From: Desmodus rotundus
Lineage: Eukaryota; Chordata; Mammalia; Chiroptera; Phyllostomidae
Length of the DNA stretch: 64,000 bases
Reading direction: 5' to 3'
NCBI RefSeq assembly: GCF_022682495.2
Contig: NC_071392.1
Span: forward strand, 76,654,097 to 76,718,096
Part shown: one piece after another, positions 1-11,299 of the stretch
Layout: each line of letters begins with the position of its first letter
Position numbering within the stretch: the stretch's first letter is position 1
Made by a program: the position numbers and the translations under genes
The notes under the pieces: model-generated
What the model was told of the DNA's origin: nothing
Database searches by the model: none
What the model saw: the letters and a program-made list of their open reading frames with translations, nothing else

Positions 1-99
1 AAACCTGCCATCTAGGTATGTGCCCTGACCAGGAATTGAACCCACAACCCTTGGGTTATGAGACCATGCTCCAACCAACTGAGCCACGCCAGCCAGGGC
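1..99 (-). repeat. VES-type bat SINE, cut by window edge
   Basis: The minus strand carries the tRNA-derived head of a bat VES SINE, starting at 99 with GCCCTGGCTGGCGTGGCTC and running through the second box to the repeated 'GGGTTC' segment. The pyrimidine-rich tail lies outside the window. The family is an RNA polymerase III SINE moved by L1. It is not a functional tRNA gene. Confidence 0.9.
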
Positions 100-1095
100 T
101 CTAAGGCACTTTTAACTGGAAAGAATACTCCTCCAAATTGTCTCCCTTACAACTTGACTTGAGATAATGAGATTTTCCTCTTACCTATTAAGAGCCCTGG
201 TGCTTTTAACACAGCACTGTGCTCATGGTCAGTCCGGACACACCTACCCAGATTCTCCTCCCTGATGTGGTTATTAGCTAGTTCCTTCCTGTACATCTGC
301 TTGCTTGTTTAACACACATACACTCCCTCTGGTAGCGTGTGCTTCCCCTGCTGAGCAATCACACAAACGTGTCTGCATGGGGAAAAATGCTTCCCTGCTA
401 ATGGAACATAAAGAGGGAAAATAATGTGGAAATTTCACCTCTGCCTGGTATACTATTTATATCCAGGCAGGGCAGGCTGATGAAACACATCAAACTACTA
501 GATTCAAGGTTGAGCTGGAATCCCTGTGACCTGAATGCGGGCGCTCGGCTGGTGTCTACAAGTCAAATCCGCATCACCTAGTTCTGCTCTCTGGAAATGC
601 TGAGGTGGCATTTGACCCTGAAAGTACACTGATGTCAACGTTTGGAAAATCATAGGATTGTGTAAGAAACGTATCTTCGGAATCTTCTCCCTAAAGGAAG
701 GCATTTCCCAGCCGTTTTCAGGAAATTCTTAATAATATACCTGCAAATCTGAGGGCAGTCTGGTTTCTGTTACATCAGTACCAGACCAACTCTTCAATTC
801 CTCAGAGCTCTGGTCAAGGAGTTCTCTCCACCACAAATGTCAGCAGGAAGTACCAAGATAAAGAGATGCCTTCTCAGAATGGTCCAAATGGGTCTGTCTG
901 CTGAAAAGAACTTAGCTACTTTGATAGCCTTTCAAACTATGCAGTCCTTTTTTTTTGTTTGTTTTTTTTAAGTCATCTACTTGTTTTATGTTTGAAGTAG
1001 TTTTGGTAGATTCTGGTAGTTCTGGTAGTTTCTGGTAAGCATGCTCATTCCATCTGGGTACTGGATATGAAAGACTCGTTGAAATGGTACATTAT
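100..1095. other. No gene seen; unique or unrecognised DNA
   Basis: I see no coding exon or recognisable repeat here. There is an A/T-rich run near 950-970, and a short TTCTGGTAG direct repeat near 1010-1035. Open frames are under 70 codons and look random. Confidence 0.5.
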
Positions 1096-1099
1096 TAGT

Positions 1100-1530
1100 A
1101 ATGTGTGGGTGTGTGGGTGTGTTAGGGGGAGATAGATTTATTATGAGAAATTAGCTCACTCGATTATGGAGGCTGAGAAGTTCTGCAGTCTCCCATCTGC
1201 AAGCTGGAGGCCCAGGAAAGCCAATGGTACAGTCCCCATCTGAATCCAGAGGCCTGAGAACCAGGGGAGCTGATGGCATAAGTCCCTGTCCCAGGGCAGG
1301 AGACCAACGTCCCAGTTCGGCAGGCAGGCAGAAAAAGGGGTGGATTCTTCATTCCTCTGCCTTGCGTTCCGTTTAGGCTCTCAGTAGATGGGGGATGGCC
1401 GCCCGCACTGGGGAGAGGAATCGACCTCACCGACTCTGCAGGTTCAAATGCTCATCTCACCTAGAAACACCCGCACAGACAGACCCAGAAACAGTGTGTG
1501 ATCGGGGACGCAAACTTAACCGTCACACTG
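1100..1530 (-). repeat. Old solo LTR (ERVL/MaLR type), minus strand
   Basis: Read on the minus strand this starts near 1529 with TGTGACGGTTAAGTTTGC and ends in a T/A-rich 'ATAAATCTATCTCC' stretch near 1130. This is the layout of an ERVL/MaLR-like LTR and resembles the LTRs at 5,985-6,605 and 22,690-23,095. No internal retroviral sequence is attached. The subfamily is not assigned; the class is recalled from consensus memory. Confidence 0.6.
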
Positions 1531-2356
1531 TCCTTCAAAAATGAAAACGAAATACAGCGATTCCCAGAAAAACACAGGTTATGAGAATTCATCTTAGACC
1601 TGCCTTGCACAAATACTAAAAGAAGCCCTTCATGCTAAAAAGAAATGATATGAGACAGAAATTCAAACCCAAAGGAGGGAATGAAGGTTAAAAAGTGATT
1701 AACCTGTGGGTGAATATAAATAATCATGTAAAGTTTTTTCTTCTCTGATTTAAAAGACATAAGATTGTTTAAAGCAATAATTAGGTACCACTGCATTGTT
1801 GGGTTTATGACGTAGAAATGTCATAGCGCATTTACATGCTATATCTATACAGGCTATATAAACAGATTAAATATAAACATATAAATAGCATCTATAGATG
1901 TACGGATGCAAGAAGGGAAAAGGAAATGAGCAATAGAGTTGTAAAGTCCCTGTGTTTGACCAGAATCCCATTAATCTGAAGGAGGCTGTGAGCGATTCAG
2001 ATGGATATTGTAAACCCTGGAGAAAACACTGCGAAGGTAATTAAACATGTATAGTTAAAAAAAATCAACAGAGGAATTTAAGTGGGGCACTAAAATTTTT
2101 GTTGAACATTAAAGACGAGGAGAAGGAGCAGAGCAACGAAGAAGACGTAGATATACAGAAAATAGGAAAAGGTCAGGCATACACCCAACCACATCCACGA
2201 TCACGCCGAGCGTGAGTGCACTAAACACCCTCATCAAAGGCAGGCGTCGTCAGAATGGATGGAGAAGCAAGACCCAACGGTGTCCTGTCTACAAAACCAT
2301 ACTTCAAGATTCAAAGACGCAAATGGGTTTAAAGTAAAGTAACAGGAAAAGACAAA
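1531..2356 (+). repeat. Ancient L1 fragment (part 1, before Tigger insertion)
   Basis: Degenerate L1 from the end of ORF1 and the inter-ORF region into ORF2. Typical L1 phrases are visible, such as 'AAATACTAAAAGAAGCCCTTC' decay forms near 1610 and 'AGACCCAACGGTGTCCTGTC' near 2270. Frames are broken everywhere, so it is a dead copy. It continues after the DNA transposon at 2,357-2,990. Confidence 0.75.
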
Positions 2357-2990
2357 CAGTAGAACCCCCTCACCCAGTTTGACTTTCCGCAATTTCGGCT
2401 CCCTTCAGTCAACTGGGGTCTGAAAATATTAAATGGAAAACTCCAGAAATAAACAATAAATTCTAAGTTGCATGCCATTCTAAGTAGTATGATGAAATCC
2501 TGAGCCAGCCTGCTTCCTCCTGCCTGGGCAGTGACTCATCCTTTTGTCCAGTGTCCTGCCTGTTAGTCACTGGTTATCAGATGGACTGTCGTGTGCTGCC
2601 GTGCTCGTGGTCACGTCACCTTGGTTCCATTTCACAGTGGCCCATCCCCCTCACTAACACATCGCCTAGGCATCGCACCATCTCACACTGTTAGAGACGG
2701 GCGGGCACAGTACGGCCAGATATTATGAGAGAGAGTGGGGACAAATGAGAGAACATTCACCCAAGTTTTATTATAGTACACCATTATAATTGCTTAATTT
2801 TATTATTAGGTGGTGTTGTTCATCTCTTACTGTGCCTAATTTATAAATTAAACTTTATCACAGGTATGTATGTAAGAAAATCATAAGAAAAAACATAGCG
2901 TATATGGGGTTCGGTACTATCCACGGTTTCAGGCATCCACTGGGGGTCTTGGAACACATCCCTGCCGAGAAGGGGGACGGCAGGACTATG
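2357..2990 (+). mobile_element. Non-autonomous Tigger/pogo-like DNA transposon
   Basis: The left end (CAGTAGAACCCCCTCACCC) and the right end (GGGGGACGGCAGGACTATG) are decayed inverted repeats of the Tigger type. Inside the left end is the family-typical 'GAAAATATTAAATGGAAAA' stretch, and before the right end is 'CGGTTTCAGGCATCCACTGG'. No transposase frame remains. The element sits inside an old L1, which resumes at 2,991. The TA target duplication is clear only on the right. Old and immobile. Confidence 0.8.
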
Positions 2991-5345
2991 TAAATGGCAA
3001 TCACAAAAAAGACAGAATAGCCACATTAATATCACAGAACACGGGTGATAAGACTGAAAATATTGCTAGAAACCAAAAGAGATATTATCAGCAAACCAAA
3101 TCCAAGAGATATTATTGGCAAACCAAACCCGACGAACTGTAAAACAAATTGTACACCGTGACCAGGTGTGATTTATCCCGAGTGTGCAAGGCTGATTTAA
3201 CATTCAAACATCAGTTTTTGTAATACACCATGCTAATAGAATAGAGGACAAAGCCCACATAATCCTCTTAATAGGAACAAAAAAAGGCATTTGGCAACAG
3301 TGCCAAAGTACTCATGGTTAAAACCTCTCAACAAAATCGGAATAGAAGGAAAGTTCCTCAAGCTTACAAAATAGGCATCTACAGAAAGCTACCGCCGACG
3401 TTATTCTTGATGATGAAAGACGCCCTTCCCTCCAATAACAAGAATAAGGTGAGAACGCCTGCTCTCACCACCCCTGTTCCACATCGTGCTGGAGAAATGC
3501 AGTAAGGCCAGAAAAATGAAGGCACACAGGTTGAAAGGAACAGATTAGTCTTTCTTCCCATATGGTGTAATCTGGGATACAGGATGCTATGTGGAGAAAT
3601 TCTGAAGAGTCAACAAAAATACACCAGACTTAACAAATGAGTTCAGCATGTTTGTGGAATAGAAGATAAGGATTAAAATCAATTGTATATCTATGTATCA
3701 GCAATGAACAAACCAAAAATGAAATCAAGAAAAAAATCCTTTTCACGACAGCATCAAAATGAACAAAATGCTTAGAAACAAATTTAGTAAATGACCAGAA
3801 CACTGAAAATTAGAAAGCATTGCAAAGGTAAGGAAGAGCGAAGCGAGTGGGAAGACATTCCACGCTCGTGGATTGGAGGACTCGACGTTAACAGGTGGCG
3901 ATTATCCCCCAAATGATCGACGGATTCAATGTGATCTGTGTTTAAATCCCAGCATGCATTCTGATAGAAATTGACAAGCTGTTCCCAAAACGTACTTGGA
4001 GTGCAAAGGACCTGAAATAACCAAAACAATTTTGAAAAGTAAGTGTAGGATTTTGTGTACCTGATTTTCAGACTTGCTAAAAAGGTGCAGCGTGGGTAAT
4101 TCTAGTGTAAAGATAGATGTAGATATCAATGCAGCCGAATTGAGGGGCAGAATTAAGAACAAAACCCCCCATATTTATGGCCAATTCATTTTCAACAAAG
4201 GTGCCCAGGCAGGTCAATGTGGGAAAAGATAGTATTTTCAAGGACAATTGGTCCCAAAGGAAAAGAAAAAAAACAGTACCTGTAATCTGCAGCCTGCAAA
4301 AATCAACTTGAGACAGATCATGAACTTAAATATAAGAACTAAAACTATAAATGTCTAGAACACACTGAAGAAAATCTTTGTGATCTTGGATTAAGCACGT
4401 GTTACTTAGACGTGATACCCAAACCATGGCCTGTAACAGAACAAATTAATCAAATAGACTTCCATCAAGACTTAAAATTTGCTCTTCAAAAGACAGAATT
4501 CATAAAATGAAGTCAAAACACAAACTGGGAAAGACATTTGCACATCACATATCTGATACAGGACCTGTATCCAGAATATATAAAGACCTCGTATAACTCA
4601 GTAATAAGACAAACAATACAGTTAAGTAATAGACAATAGATTCGGATTCCCACATCACCAGAGAAGATATATGAATAGCTGATAAGTCCATGAAGAGATG
4701 TCCAACACCTCAGGGAAATGCAAGTTACAGCTACAATGAGACACTACCACACACCTATTACAACACTGTCATTAAGAATAAAACAGTACCAGGTGTGGGT
4801 GAGGACGTGGGTAAAACACCTCAGGCACTGCTGGCTAGTGGGGATGTAAAAGGCTCAGCCGGTTTGGAAAATGTTAGCTGTAAATTTATCATACGATGGA
4901 GGACTTCTGCTCCTGATGTCTATTCACAGTAAATGGAAACATATGTCCACAGAGATTTTTAAGTGAATGTTCACGGCAGCATAATTCACAATAGAAAAAA
5001 CTGGAAACATTTCAAACATCAATCAATGGGTGAATGGATGAACAAAATGTAATATATTCATACATTACTCAGGAGGAAAATGGACTATTGATAAAGGCTA
5101 CAACATGGTTTGATCTCAAACTCTCAAAAATACTACGCCAAGTGAAAAAACACAGACACAACGGGGAGTGTATTTATGATTCCGTTTGTATGAAATGCTG
5201 AAAAAGGCAAATCTGTAGAGACTGAAAGTGCTTTAGGACAAGTGAGGATTTACTGCACATAAGCATAAGGGAACTTTTGGGGCTGATGCATGTAATCTAA
5301 AATTAGGTGATATTTGCAGAAGTCAATAAATTAATTAAAATATAA
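2991..5345 (+). repeat. Ancient L1 fragment (part 2): ORF2 remnant and 3' UTR
   Basis: This continues the L1 interrupted at 2,357. ORF2 reverse-transcriptase-region remnants appear near 3,310-3,500, where a 63-codon open stretch still resembles the segment before the RT core. Later ORF2 and 3' UTR phrases run to 5,345, including the stretch near 5,030-5,110. Many stops and indels show that it is inactive. A 27-bp near-tandem duplication is present at about 3,070-3,130. Confidence 0.75.
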
Positions 5346-5379
5346 TTGAATTGCATGTTTACAAAAACAAACAAATACC

Positions 5380-5960
5380 CAAGCTCCTGGGCATTCCAAT
5401 TCTCGACTCTGAAACTGCCAACTTGAGGCTCACCCAACCTCTGGCTTTCAGTCAAATACAGCTCAGATAATTAATACAATAAATAAGGTAATTAATTAGG
5501 TATGTCTAACTGAGATATATAAAACTCCATCCCTGCAAACCAAGCATATATCTCGTTTTCAAGTGCCAGTGACGACTGTCTGAGGTTGACCACATGCTGG
5601 GCCATGAGGAAGACATCGGTCCCAAGTAAAAATAGCAACCTCGCGGCTTCCGGTCTTAGTACAATGCAGCTAGCTCCTGGGAGGCGAGCAACAGAGAATA
5701 CAGACAAAGTGCAGAGAAGCACTACGCACAGGAGCCAAGAGGTAGAACGAACCCATATGTCCATCAGCTGATGGACGGAGGTACATCCATGCAATGGTTA
5801 GAAAGTAAATTAGTGGTGCCCGTCACTCAGGGGGACCAGCAAATGGGGAGAGATTGTTAATGGGCACAGGGCTCCTTTGGGTGATGCTCTGGAATTATAT
5901 AGTGGTGATGGATGCACAACTTTGTGAATATACCAAAAATCACTGATTCACACACTTTCA
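5380..5960 (+). repeat. Second old L1 mosaic (ORF2 endonuclease piece plus 3' UTR)
   Basis: The segment 5,500-5,650 resembles the L1 ORF2 endonuclease-domain coding region ('GAGATATATAAAACTCCATC', 'ACCACATGCTGGGCCATGAG'). The segment 5,740-5,950 then matches the 3' UTR style ('CATATGTCCATCAGCTGATG'). The middle of ORF2 is missing, so this copy was internally deleted or rearranged. Confidence 0.6.
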
Positions 5961-5984
5961 TGGATGTGTGTGTATATATATGTG

Positions 5985-6209
5985 TGTGGAGAGAGAGATA
6001 TACAGAGAGAGAATGAGAGATTGGTTGATTTTAAGGAATTGGCTCACGCAGTTATGACGGCCGACAAGTCCAAAATCTGCAGATGGGCAGGGTGGGCCAG
6101 CAGGCTGGAGACCCAGGGGAGAGCCAATGTTATATAGTTCAAGTCCAAAGTCCTTCTGCTGGCAGAATTCCTTCTCGCTCAGGGGAGGTCAGGCTTAGTT
6201 GTAATAAAG
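5985..6209 (-). repeat. ERVL-type LTR, 3' part, interrupted by hAT
   Basis: Minus-strand LTR of the same general type as 22,690-23,095. It carries 'TTAAGGAATTGGCTCACGCA' and 'GACAAGTCCAAAATCTGCAG' on the plus strand. It breaks at 6,209 exactly where the hAT element begins and resumes at 6,431. The GA/TA-rich run at 5,965-6,020 is the A/T-rich end of the LTR expanded as a microsatellite. Confidence 0.7.
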
Positions 6210-6430
6210 CAGGGTGTCAAACTCATTTTCACTGGGGGCCACATCAGCCTCACGGTTGCCTTCAAAGGGCTGAATGTAATTTTAGGACTGTGTAAATGTA
6301 ACTACTCCTTAACAGTTAAATGAGAGCTCAGTGCTGCTGATGGGTAGAAACCAGGTGCCGGGCCGGATAAAACAAGGTGGAGGGCCGGATTCAGCTCGAG
6401 GGCCTTGTGTTCGCCGCCTGTGTAATAAAG
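6200..6430 (+). mobile_element. Non-autonomous hAT transposon with target duplication
   Basis: The element core is about 6,210-6,420. It starts CAGGGTGTCAAACTCA and ends CCTTGTGTTCGCCGCCTG, so the ends are short inverted CAGG/CCTG repeats. It is flanked by an exact TGTAATAAAG duplication (6,200-6,209 and 6,421-6,430). This includes the 8 bp expected of hAT; the extra 2 bp may be chance or part of the end. There is no transposase. The same family occurs reversed at 25,277-25,489. The insertion splits an LTR. Confidence 0.85.
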
Positions 6431-6605
6431 CATTTAATTGATCCGATGACAGCACCCACATTATGGAGATTAATCTGTTTTTGTCAAAGTCTACTAATTT
6501 AACTGTTAATCTCACCCAAAAACACCCTCACAGAAACATCCAGAATGGTGTTTGACCAAATATCTGAGCACTGTGACCCAGACCGATTGACACATGAAAT
6601 TAACC
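6431..6605 (-). repeat. ERVL-type LTR, 5' part, resumes after hAT
   Basis: Continuation of the interrupted LTR. Plus-strand phrases 'ACACCCTCACAGAAACATCC' and 'GACACATGAAATTAACCATC' are the reverse complement of an LTR start of the type TG(T/A)GATGGTTAATTT. No internal retroviral genes adjoin it, so this is a solo LTR. Confidence 0.7.
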
Positions 6606-7560
6606 ATCACCGATCCCCCCGTCGTCAGCTTGGCACCCAGACACAGCTCTTTACGTCACACTCAGTCCCCAAATAAAGACAGTTACAGGGTCACGCTCCT
6701 GCCTAATGCGGTACCTTGTCCTGTGTACAACCGGAAACACACTAACCGCTCCCCGGGAGAGGACGCAAGCCGCTCGGCTGATGCTTCCTCTTCTCCTTGA
6801 CATCTGTAACTTAGGTGCTGTGATGCGCAGTTAACGGTGCTTAACCGACACCGTGTTCTAGGTCGTTTTTCTCTCACCAAAGCTGGGAACACTTTAAAGA
6901 ACGATACTTAACTACTAGGGTGTAAAGTCAATCTATCCATCGTATGCGACATTATCTGATGTACACGCAAATGTATTCATGACAAAATAAGAAATGAATG
7001 CTCATCTCTGTAACTGTGGTGTGTTCGTAGCTAGCATTTATAACTGCCCTTCCGTATGCCTGTGGCTCTCAGCAAGCACCTCAGCGAGCCAGGTTCCTCA
7101 TCTGGGGGGATGACTCAAACCTCCATTCCTGAAAGGGCCGGGCCATTAGCAGTCCTGCTTGAATTGTGTTGTTTCCCTTGACCTCAGTCACAGGGTGGTG
7201 ACACTGAGAGATGCCCCGGGGGAGGTCCTGGATTTTAGGCCTTCTCTTCCTTGCCTTCACTACAGAACAGTGGTCCGCTTTGCACGGAGAGTTGGAACCG
7301 GCCACCCAGCCAGCGCAGTTACTCCCTTCTTCACCTGTTGGTTCAGGCAGGAGGAGCCCAGAGTGGGGATCACACACTTTAAATGGATGGCTTTTTATAA
7401 ATATTACATCTCCATACAAAGGGACACACTCCTGCCGTACCCCATGGGTCACAGAGACTGACCTGTGGGAAGGGACACAGAGGTATGAATACCAGGAGTC
7501 GGGGCCTTTGGGGGCTCTCTTAGAGGCTACTGTCACACATACCTTCAAAAGTTTGTGTCC
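6606..7560. other. No gene or recognised repeat
   Basis: Unique-looking sequence. The longest open frame (155 codons, minus strand, 7,548-7,081) has no motif I recognise and overlaps two other open frames in a GC-richer patch, which fits chance. Confidence 0.45.
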
Positions 7561-7565
7561 CGTTT

Positions 7566-7682
7566 CCCTGGCCGGTGTGGCTCAGCTGGTTGGAGAGTCG
7601 TCCTGTAAACCAAAAGGTCATGGGTTTGAGTCCCGGTCAGGGCACATGCCTAGGTTGTGGGTTCGGTCCCTGGTCCGCACTT
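7566..7682 (+). repeat. VES-type bat SINE, 3' truncated
   Basis: Starts CCCTGGCCGGTGTGGCTCAG with pol III A-box-like and B-box-like segments, then 'GGTCAGGGCACATGCCTAGG' and the duplicated 'GTGGGTTCGGTCCCTGGTC'. The usual CT-rich tail and poly-A are missing or decayed after 7,682, and I see no clear target duplication. Confidence 0.9.
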
Positions 7683-7869
7683 ACTCTCTTCTAACTGATG
7701 TCCCCTGTGAATACAGGTGATGTGGTTGGGAAATCATTTTCTGATCCTCCGCTATTTCTTACGGAGCTGTCTGCTTGCAAGTATAACAGTTTACACCTTT
7801 AAGAATCTCAATTGTTACATTAAACACAGATACATTATCTCCAATCCTAATGGAAATCCTGTAGAGCTG

Positions 7870-8130
7870 CACTTTATTTGTGAGGAAACTGGGGCTTGCG
7901 AAGGTCACACAATTCGCCCACAGTTTCACGGCTAATGACTGGTGGGACCAGGATTCTGAACCAAACCACCGCTGCCACCCCCACAGTGAATGCACGGAAT
8001 ATCGGGCGTGTCAGGCGTTGTTCCCAGCTTTCCACGGATTGGCTCGCTTCGTTATCACAGCCCGATGAAGTAGTCCTGTAACTAGTATCTTAAACACCAC
8101 ACACCGAGGCTCAGAGAGGGGGGCCCCAGT
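7870..8130 (-). repeat. MIR remnants
   Basis: Two stretches (about 7,875-7,970 and 8,030-8,130) read as minus-strand MIR. They show 'GAGGAAACTGGGGCTTGCGA', 'GGTCACACAATTCGCCC' and 'CACCGAGGCTCAGAGAG'. These are very old mammalian SINE fossils. Confidence 0.6.
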
Positions 8131-8159
8131 GGGCCCCTTGGTGCGCACTTCCTTGCAAC

Positions 8160-9925
8160 ACACTGCCCCCCGGAGCAGAACCAAGGCAGGGTTTCGGGGT
8201 TCTATTTGTGTATTACTCATAATCTGTGTACATACCTATTATATTTTTGTTCCAGGAAGGACTCAATGGGCCGGAGGGTCTAAACTCTCTATCTGTGGGG
8301 GTAGAGCTAAGTCATCCTTCTCCGGGAGAAAGTAACCGACTCCACTCTTTCATGGATGTTTTTTCACAGAAAGTCTGAGTGAATTTTTCCGGATTCTGTC
8401 CCTATGTCCTTCTCGAAATACCTTTTGAGGTTTCTGTCTAGTTACTTCACCTTTTTAAGTCTCACCATTCTGGGAGATAGTGGACCAAACCCCAGACCTA
8501 AAGCCACCCAAACCGTTCCCACACAAACCGTCTTGTTTTAAGAAAGACTCGCAGGCCTCCAGGGGGCGCTGTGGTCCACGTGAGGGCGGCTACTCCCTGG
8601 GCTTTCCATCCCCACGAATTGCTGTTTAAATTCAGGATGACCTTTTGTAGACACTGGGCAACTTCACCAAACACAAACACAAAAATATGATTTTCTTGGA
8701 GGAAAAGTAAACAGCTGAGGTTTCTGCATAATTAGAATGAGAGAGGGCTCTCAAGACGTGTGCAACTAGCAAAGAATTATAAACAGGAACCAATTTACAA
8801 GAACAAAGTTAATGAAAACTAAGCCTCAGGACCGCCCACGCGCACAGCCCTTTCCAAGTTCCTGGGAAGACGTCCAGCACTGTGTCCAAACAGTCATATT
8901 TTTCTGTAAAATTGGCAAAATACATTATTTTAACCGCAGTCAACTTTCCCTGGGTCATCTGCCTCCTCGGATCCGGTCCGATTGGGTGGCCTCGGTGTCA
9001 CTTGGACCTTGCTAAGGCAAAGTGGGGCTGGGGATACGTTTAATGTGGGGCTAACAGGGCGCCTTTATGTGATGTGCAGTTGTTCCCGTGGACCTAAGTT
9101 ACTACTGGGCTCCTGGTGGGGAGCCACTGCAGAGAACACTGTCGCCCGGGGAGCCGACTCACCCATCAAGACACAAAGCCGGGGCCAGGGCTCCTACTGC
9201 AGTAGCAGCGTGTGCCCAGCGCCGAATCGTGTTGGCCTCGGTGGCAGAACAGGCTTGGAGTGTGTGCGAGCAGAAGCTCGTCCACAGGGAATTCTTGTGA
9301 CGGTTAGGCATCACAGACTCAGGATTTGGGTCTCACGGAGGCCTAGTCAAAATGGAACTACTTTCTCCTCAGAAATATATTTGGTATTGCAGCCTATCAA
9401 CTGTAAATGGACAGTCCATTTCTATGGGAATCGCACAAAAGAACATTTCCAGGGCAGGAAGTTTCATCTTTATGCATCCACTGAAACAGTCATGAAATAT
9501 ACATATACGATGGATACATGTAACACACACATAGAACCAAGCTAGGACAGTGAAATATCTTTCTTTTCTTTATATAGAAAATGAGATTACAAAATCACCG
9601 TCACATAAACAGGGGATCAAAGAGTAAGCAGCCAGCACACGAATGGAAAACATCATAGAGGTTTGTCAGGCAATGAATCGATCAAAATCTTAGATTAAAT
9701 TTGCAATGCTGTGGTATTCGTCAGCTTTTTGCAGGTCTTAAATTTGCTATGACTATTTTAACGTTTTAGATAAATACTCTCATTCCCACCTCCTTTTCCA
9801 GTTGTAAATCTGTGTTTTCTTGGCCACCACAGACACCAAAACGCTGTATGTTTTGGGCCCCGATTAGGGATGTGCTCTCCGATAACCAGAGCAGAAGATG
9901 GCAGAAATAAAATATGTTTTAAAAT
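8160..9925. other. No gene recognised; holds a CTCF-like site
   Basis: Largely unique. An open frame of 187 codons (9,545-8,982 region, plus strand 8,982-9,545) has no recognisable domain and no splice context. A CTCF-like motif lies at 8,556-8,571 and is listed separately. Confidence 0.4.
8556..8571 (+). promoter_or_regulatory. CTCF-like motif
   Basis: CCTCCAGGGGGCGCTG fits the core consensus of CTCF sites (AGGGGGCGC with an upstream CC). CTCF binds such sites in vertebrates to anchor chromatin loops. Sequence match only; occupancy is unknown. Confidence 0.4.
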
Positions 9926-9935
9926 TTTGGCTTAT

Positions 9936-10273
9936 ATTATGTTAAGTGAAATAAGCCAGGCGGTGAGGGACAAATACCATATGATCTCACCTTTAACTGG
10001 AACATAATCAACAAAAGAAAAAAGCAAACAAAATATAACCAGAGACATTGACATTAAGAACATTGTAACAATAGCCACAGGGGAGTGGGGAGGGGATGGA
10101 TAGTGGGGAGAGGGGTCTATAGGAGCTACTATAAAGGACACAAGGACAAAATCAAGGGGGAGGGTAGAGGTGGGGGAGGGAGGTGGGATTGGCTGGGATG
10201 GGGTGGAGGGAAGGGGAGAAAATGCAGACAATTGTAACTGAATAAAAATAAATAAATTAATTAAAAAAAAAAC
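9936..10273 (+). repeat. Young, 5'-truncated L1 3' end with target duplication
   Basis: About 340 bp of L1 terminus: the end of ORF2 and 3' UTR start (9,945-9,995), a G-rich polypurine tract (10,078-10,225), then 'TGTAACTGAATAAAAATAAA' with an AATAAA signal and A-rich tail. It is flanked by an exact 10-bp duplication TTTGGCTTAT (9,926-9,935 and 10,274-10,283). The same 3' end occurs reversed at 20,013-20,318. Confidence 0.85.
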
Positions 10274-10479
10274 TTTGGCTTATTTAACAATCCGAGCTTT
10301 TATCTCTGCATTTAGGTGTTAGTTCCATGAATCTGCTTTTTCACTCATTTTTATTGAGGTATAGTTCACACAGAGTCATATGCAGAGATATTCATTACAC
10401 ACTCCCATGACTTCTGACCAATGTATGCACGAGATAGTGGAAGGCGTATGTGTATAGATCTGCCCCCAGTTCCTGGCAC

Positions 10480-11165
10480 GGGGCTCCTGAAACCCTTGTT
10501 ATGTCCTCAGTGATAAGAACATAGGAGCACCTTTTATTGGGTGGCTGTCAGTGGGCTCCTGGGGGGCGCTGGTCACCAGAGAGACCAAGCCATGATTAGA
10601 AGCCTGGAATATTCAGCCTTGCCTCCGCCCTACCCTCCGGAGAGGGGGCGGGGCTGGACATGAGGTGAACAATCGATAATGCTGCACGAGGAAGCCTCTG
10701 TAAGAATCCCCATAGCACGGGGTTCGGAGAAATTCCAGGACAGTAAGCACATCCGCATCCGGAAGGCTGAAGCAGCCCGGGTCCACAGGGACCCTCCCAG
10801 ACCTCCCCCGATGGGTCTCCTCTGGCTGTTCATCTGCGTCCTTTACCATGTCCTTCAATAAACTGGTAAATGTAAGTACGTGTTCCCTGAGCCACTCCAG
10901 GGGTGGGGGAACCTCTGACTCGTAGCCAAGTCAGACAGAGTGTGGATGCCCTGGGGACCTGCCCTTTGCGACGGGCACCCGAAGTGGGGTGGGAACAGTC
11001 TTGTGGGATGGAGCCCTCAACCTGTGGGATCTGATGGTGACAGTGTCAGAACTGGTAAGACCCCCGCTGGTGTCGCAGAGAATTGCCTGGTGTGGCCAAC
11101 TCCCACACTGGGTGGCCACCAGCCTCGGAAGTGAAGTATTCAGTGTGAACTCGGGAAGAGTGTGC
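10480..11165 (+). repeat. Probable solo LTR with poly(A) signal
   Basis: This resembles an old mammalian ERV LTR. It has a GC-rich promoter-like middle near 10,620-10,660, then 'CTGTTCATCTGCGTCCTTTA', AATAAA at 10,857-10,862 and the R/U5-like 'CTGGTAAATGTAAGTACGTG'. It ends near 11,160 with a tRNA-proximal-looking stretch. No gag, pol or env lies beside it. Family and exact borders are uncertain. Confidence 0.55.
10857..10862 (+). terminator. AATAAA polyadenylation signal in the LTR
   Basis: AATAAA lies between the pyrimidine-rich segment and the putative R/U5 region of the LTR at 10,480-11,165, as expected for an LTR 3' end-processing signal. Confidence 0.4.
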
Positions 11166-11299
11166 GAGTGAAGAGACGCACAGGCAGAGTCAGGAGTGAA
11201 AGGCTGGCCTTGTCCGCCCCCCACACAGGAGGAAAAGCACAGGCTTTCTAACCCAGCATGAACCCCTGAAACAAACACCCAAATGAAGACAGGAAACAT

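Noticed and set aside
7566..7640. tRNA-like sequence
   Set aside because: It is the head of a VES SINE repeated elsewhere in the window, not a tRNA gene.
10480..11165. Promoter plus first exon of a host gene
   Set aside because: The order of elements, poly(A) signal and overall similarity fit an LTR better.
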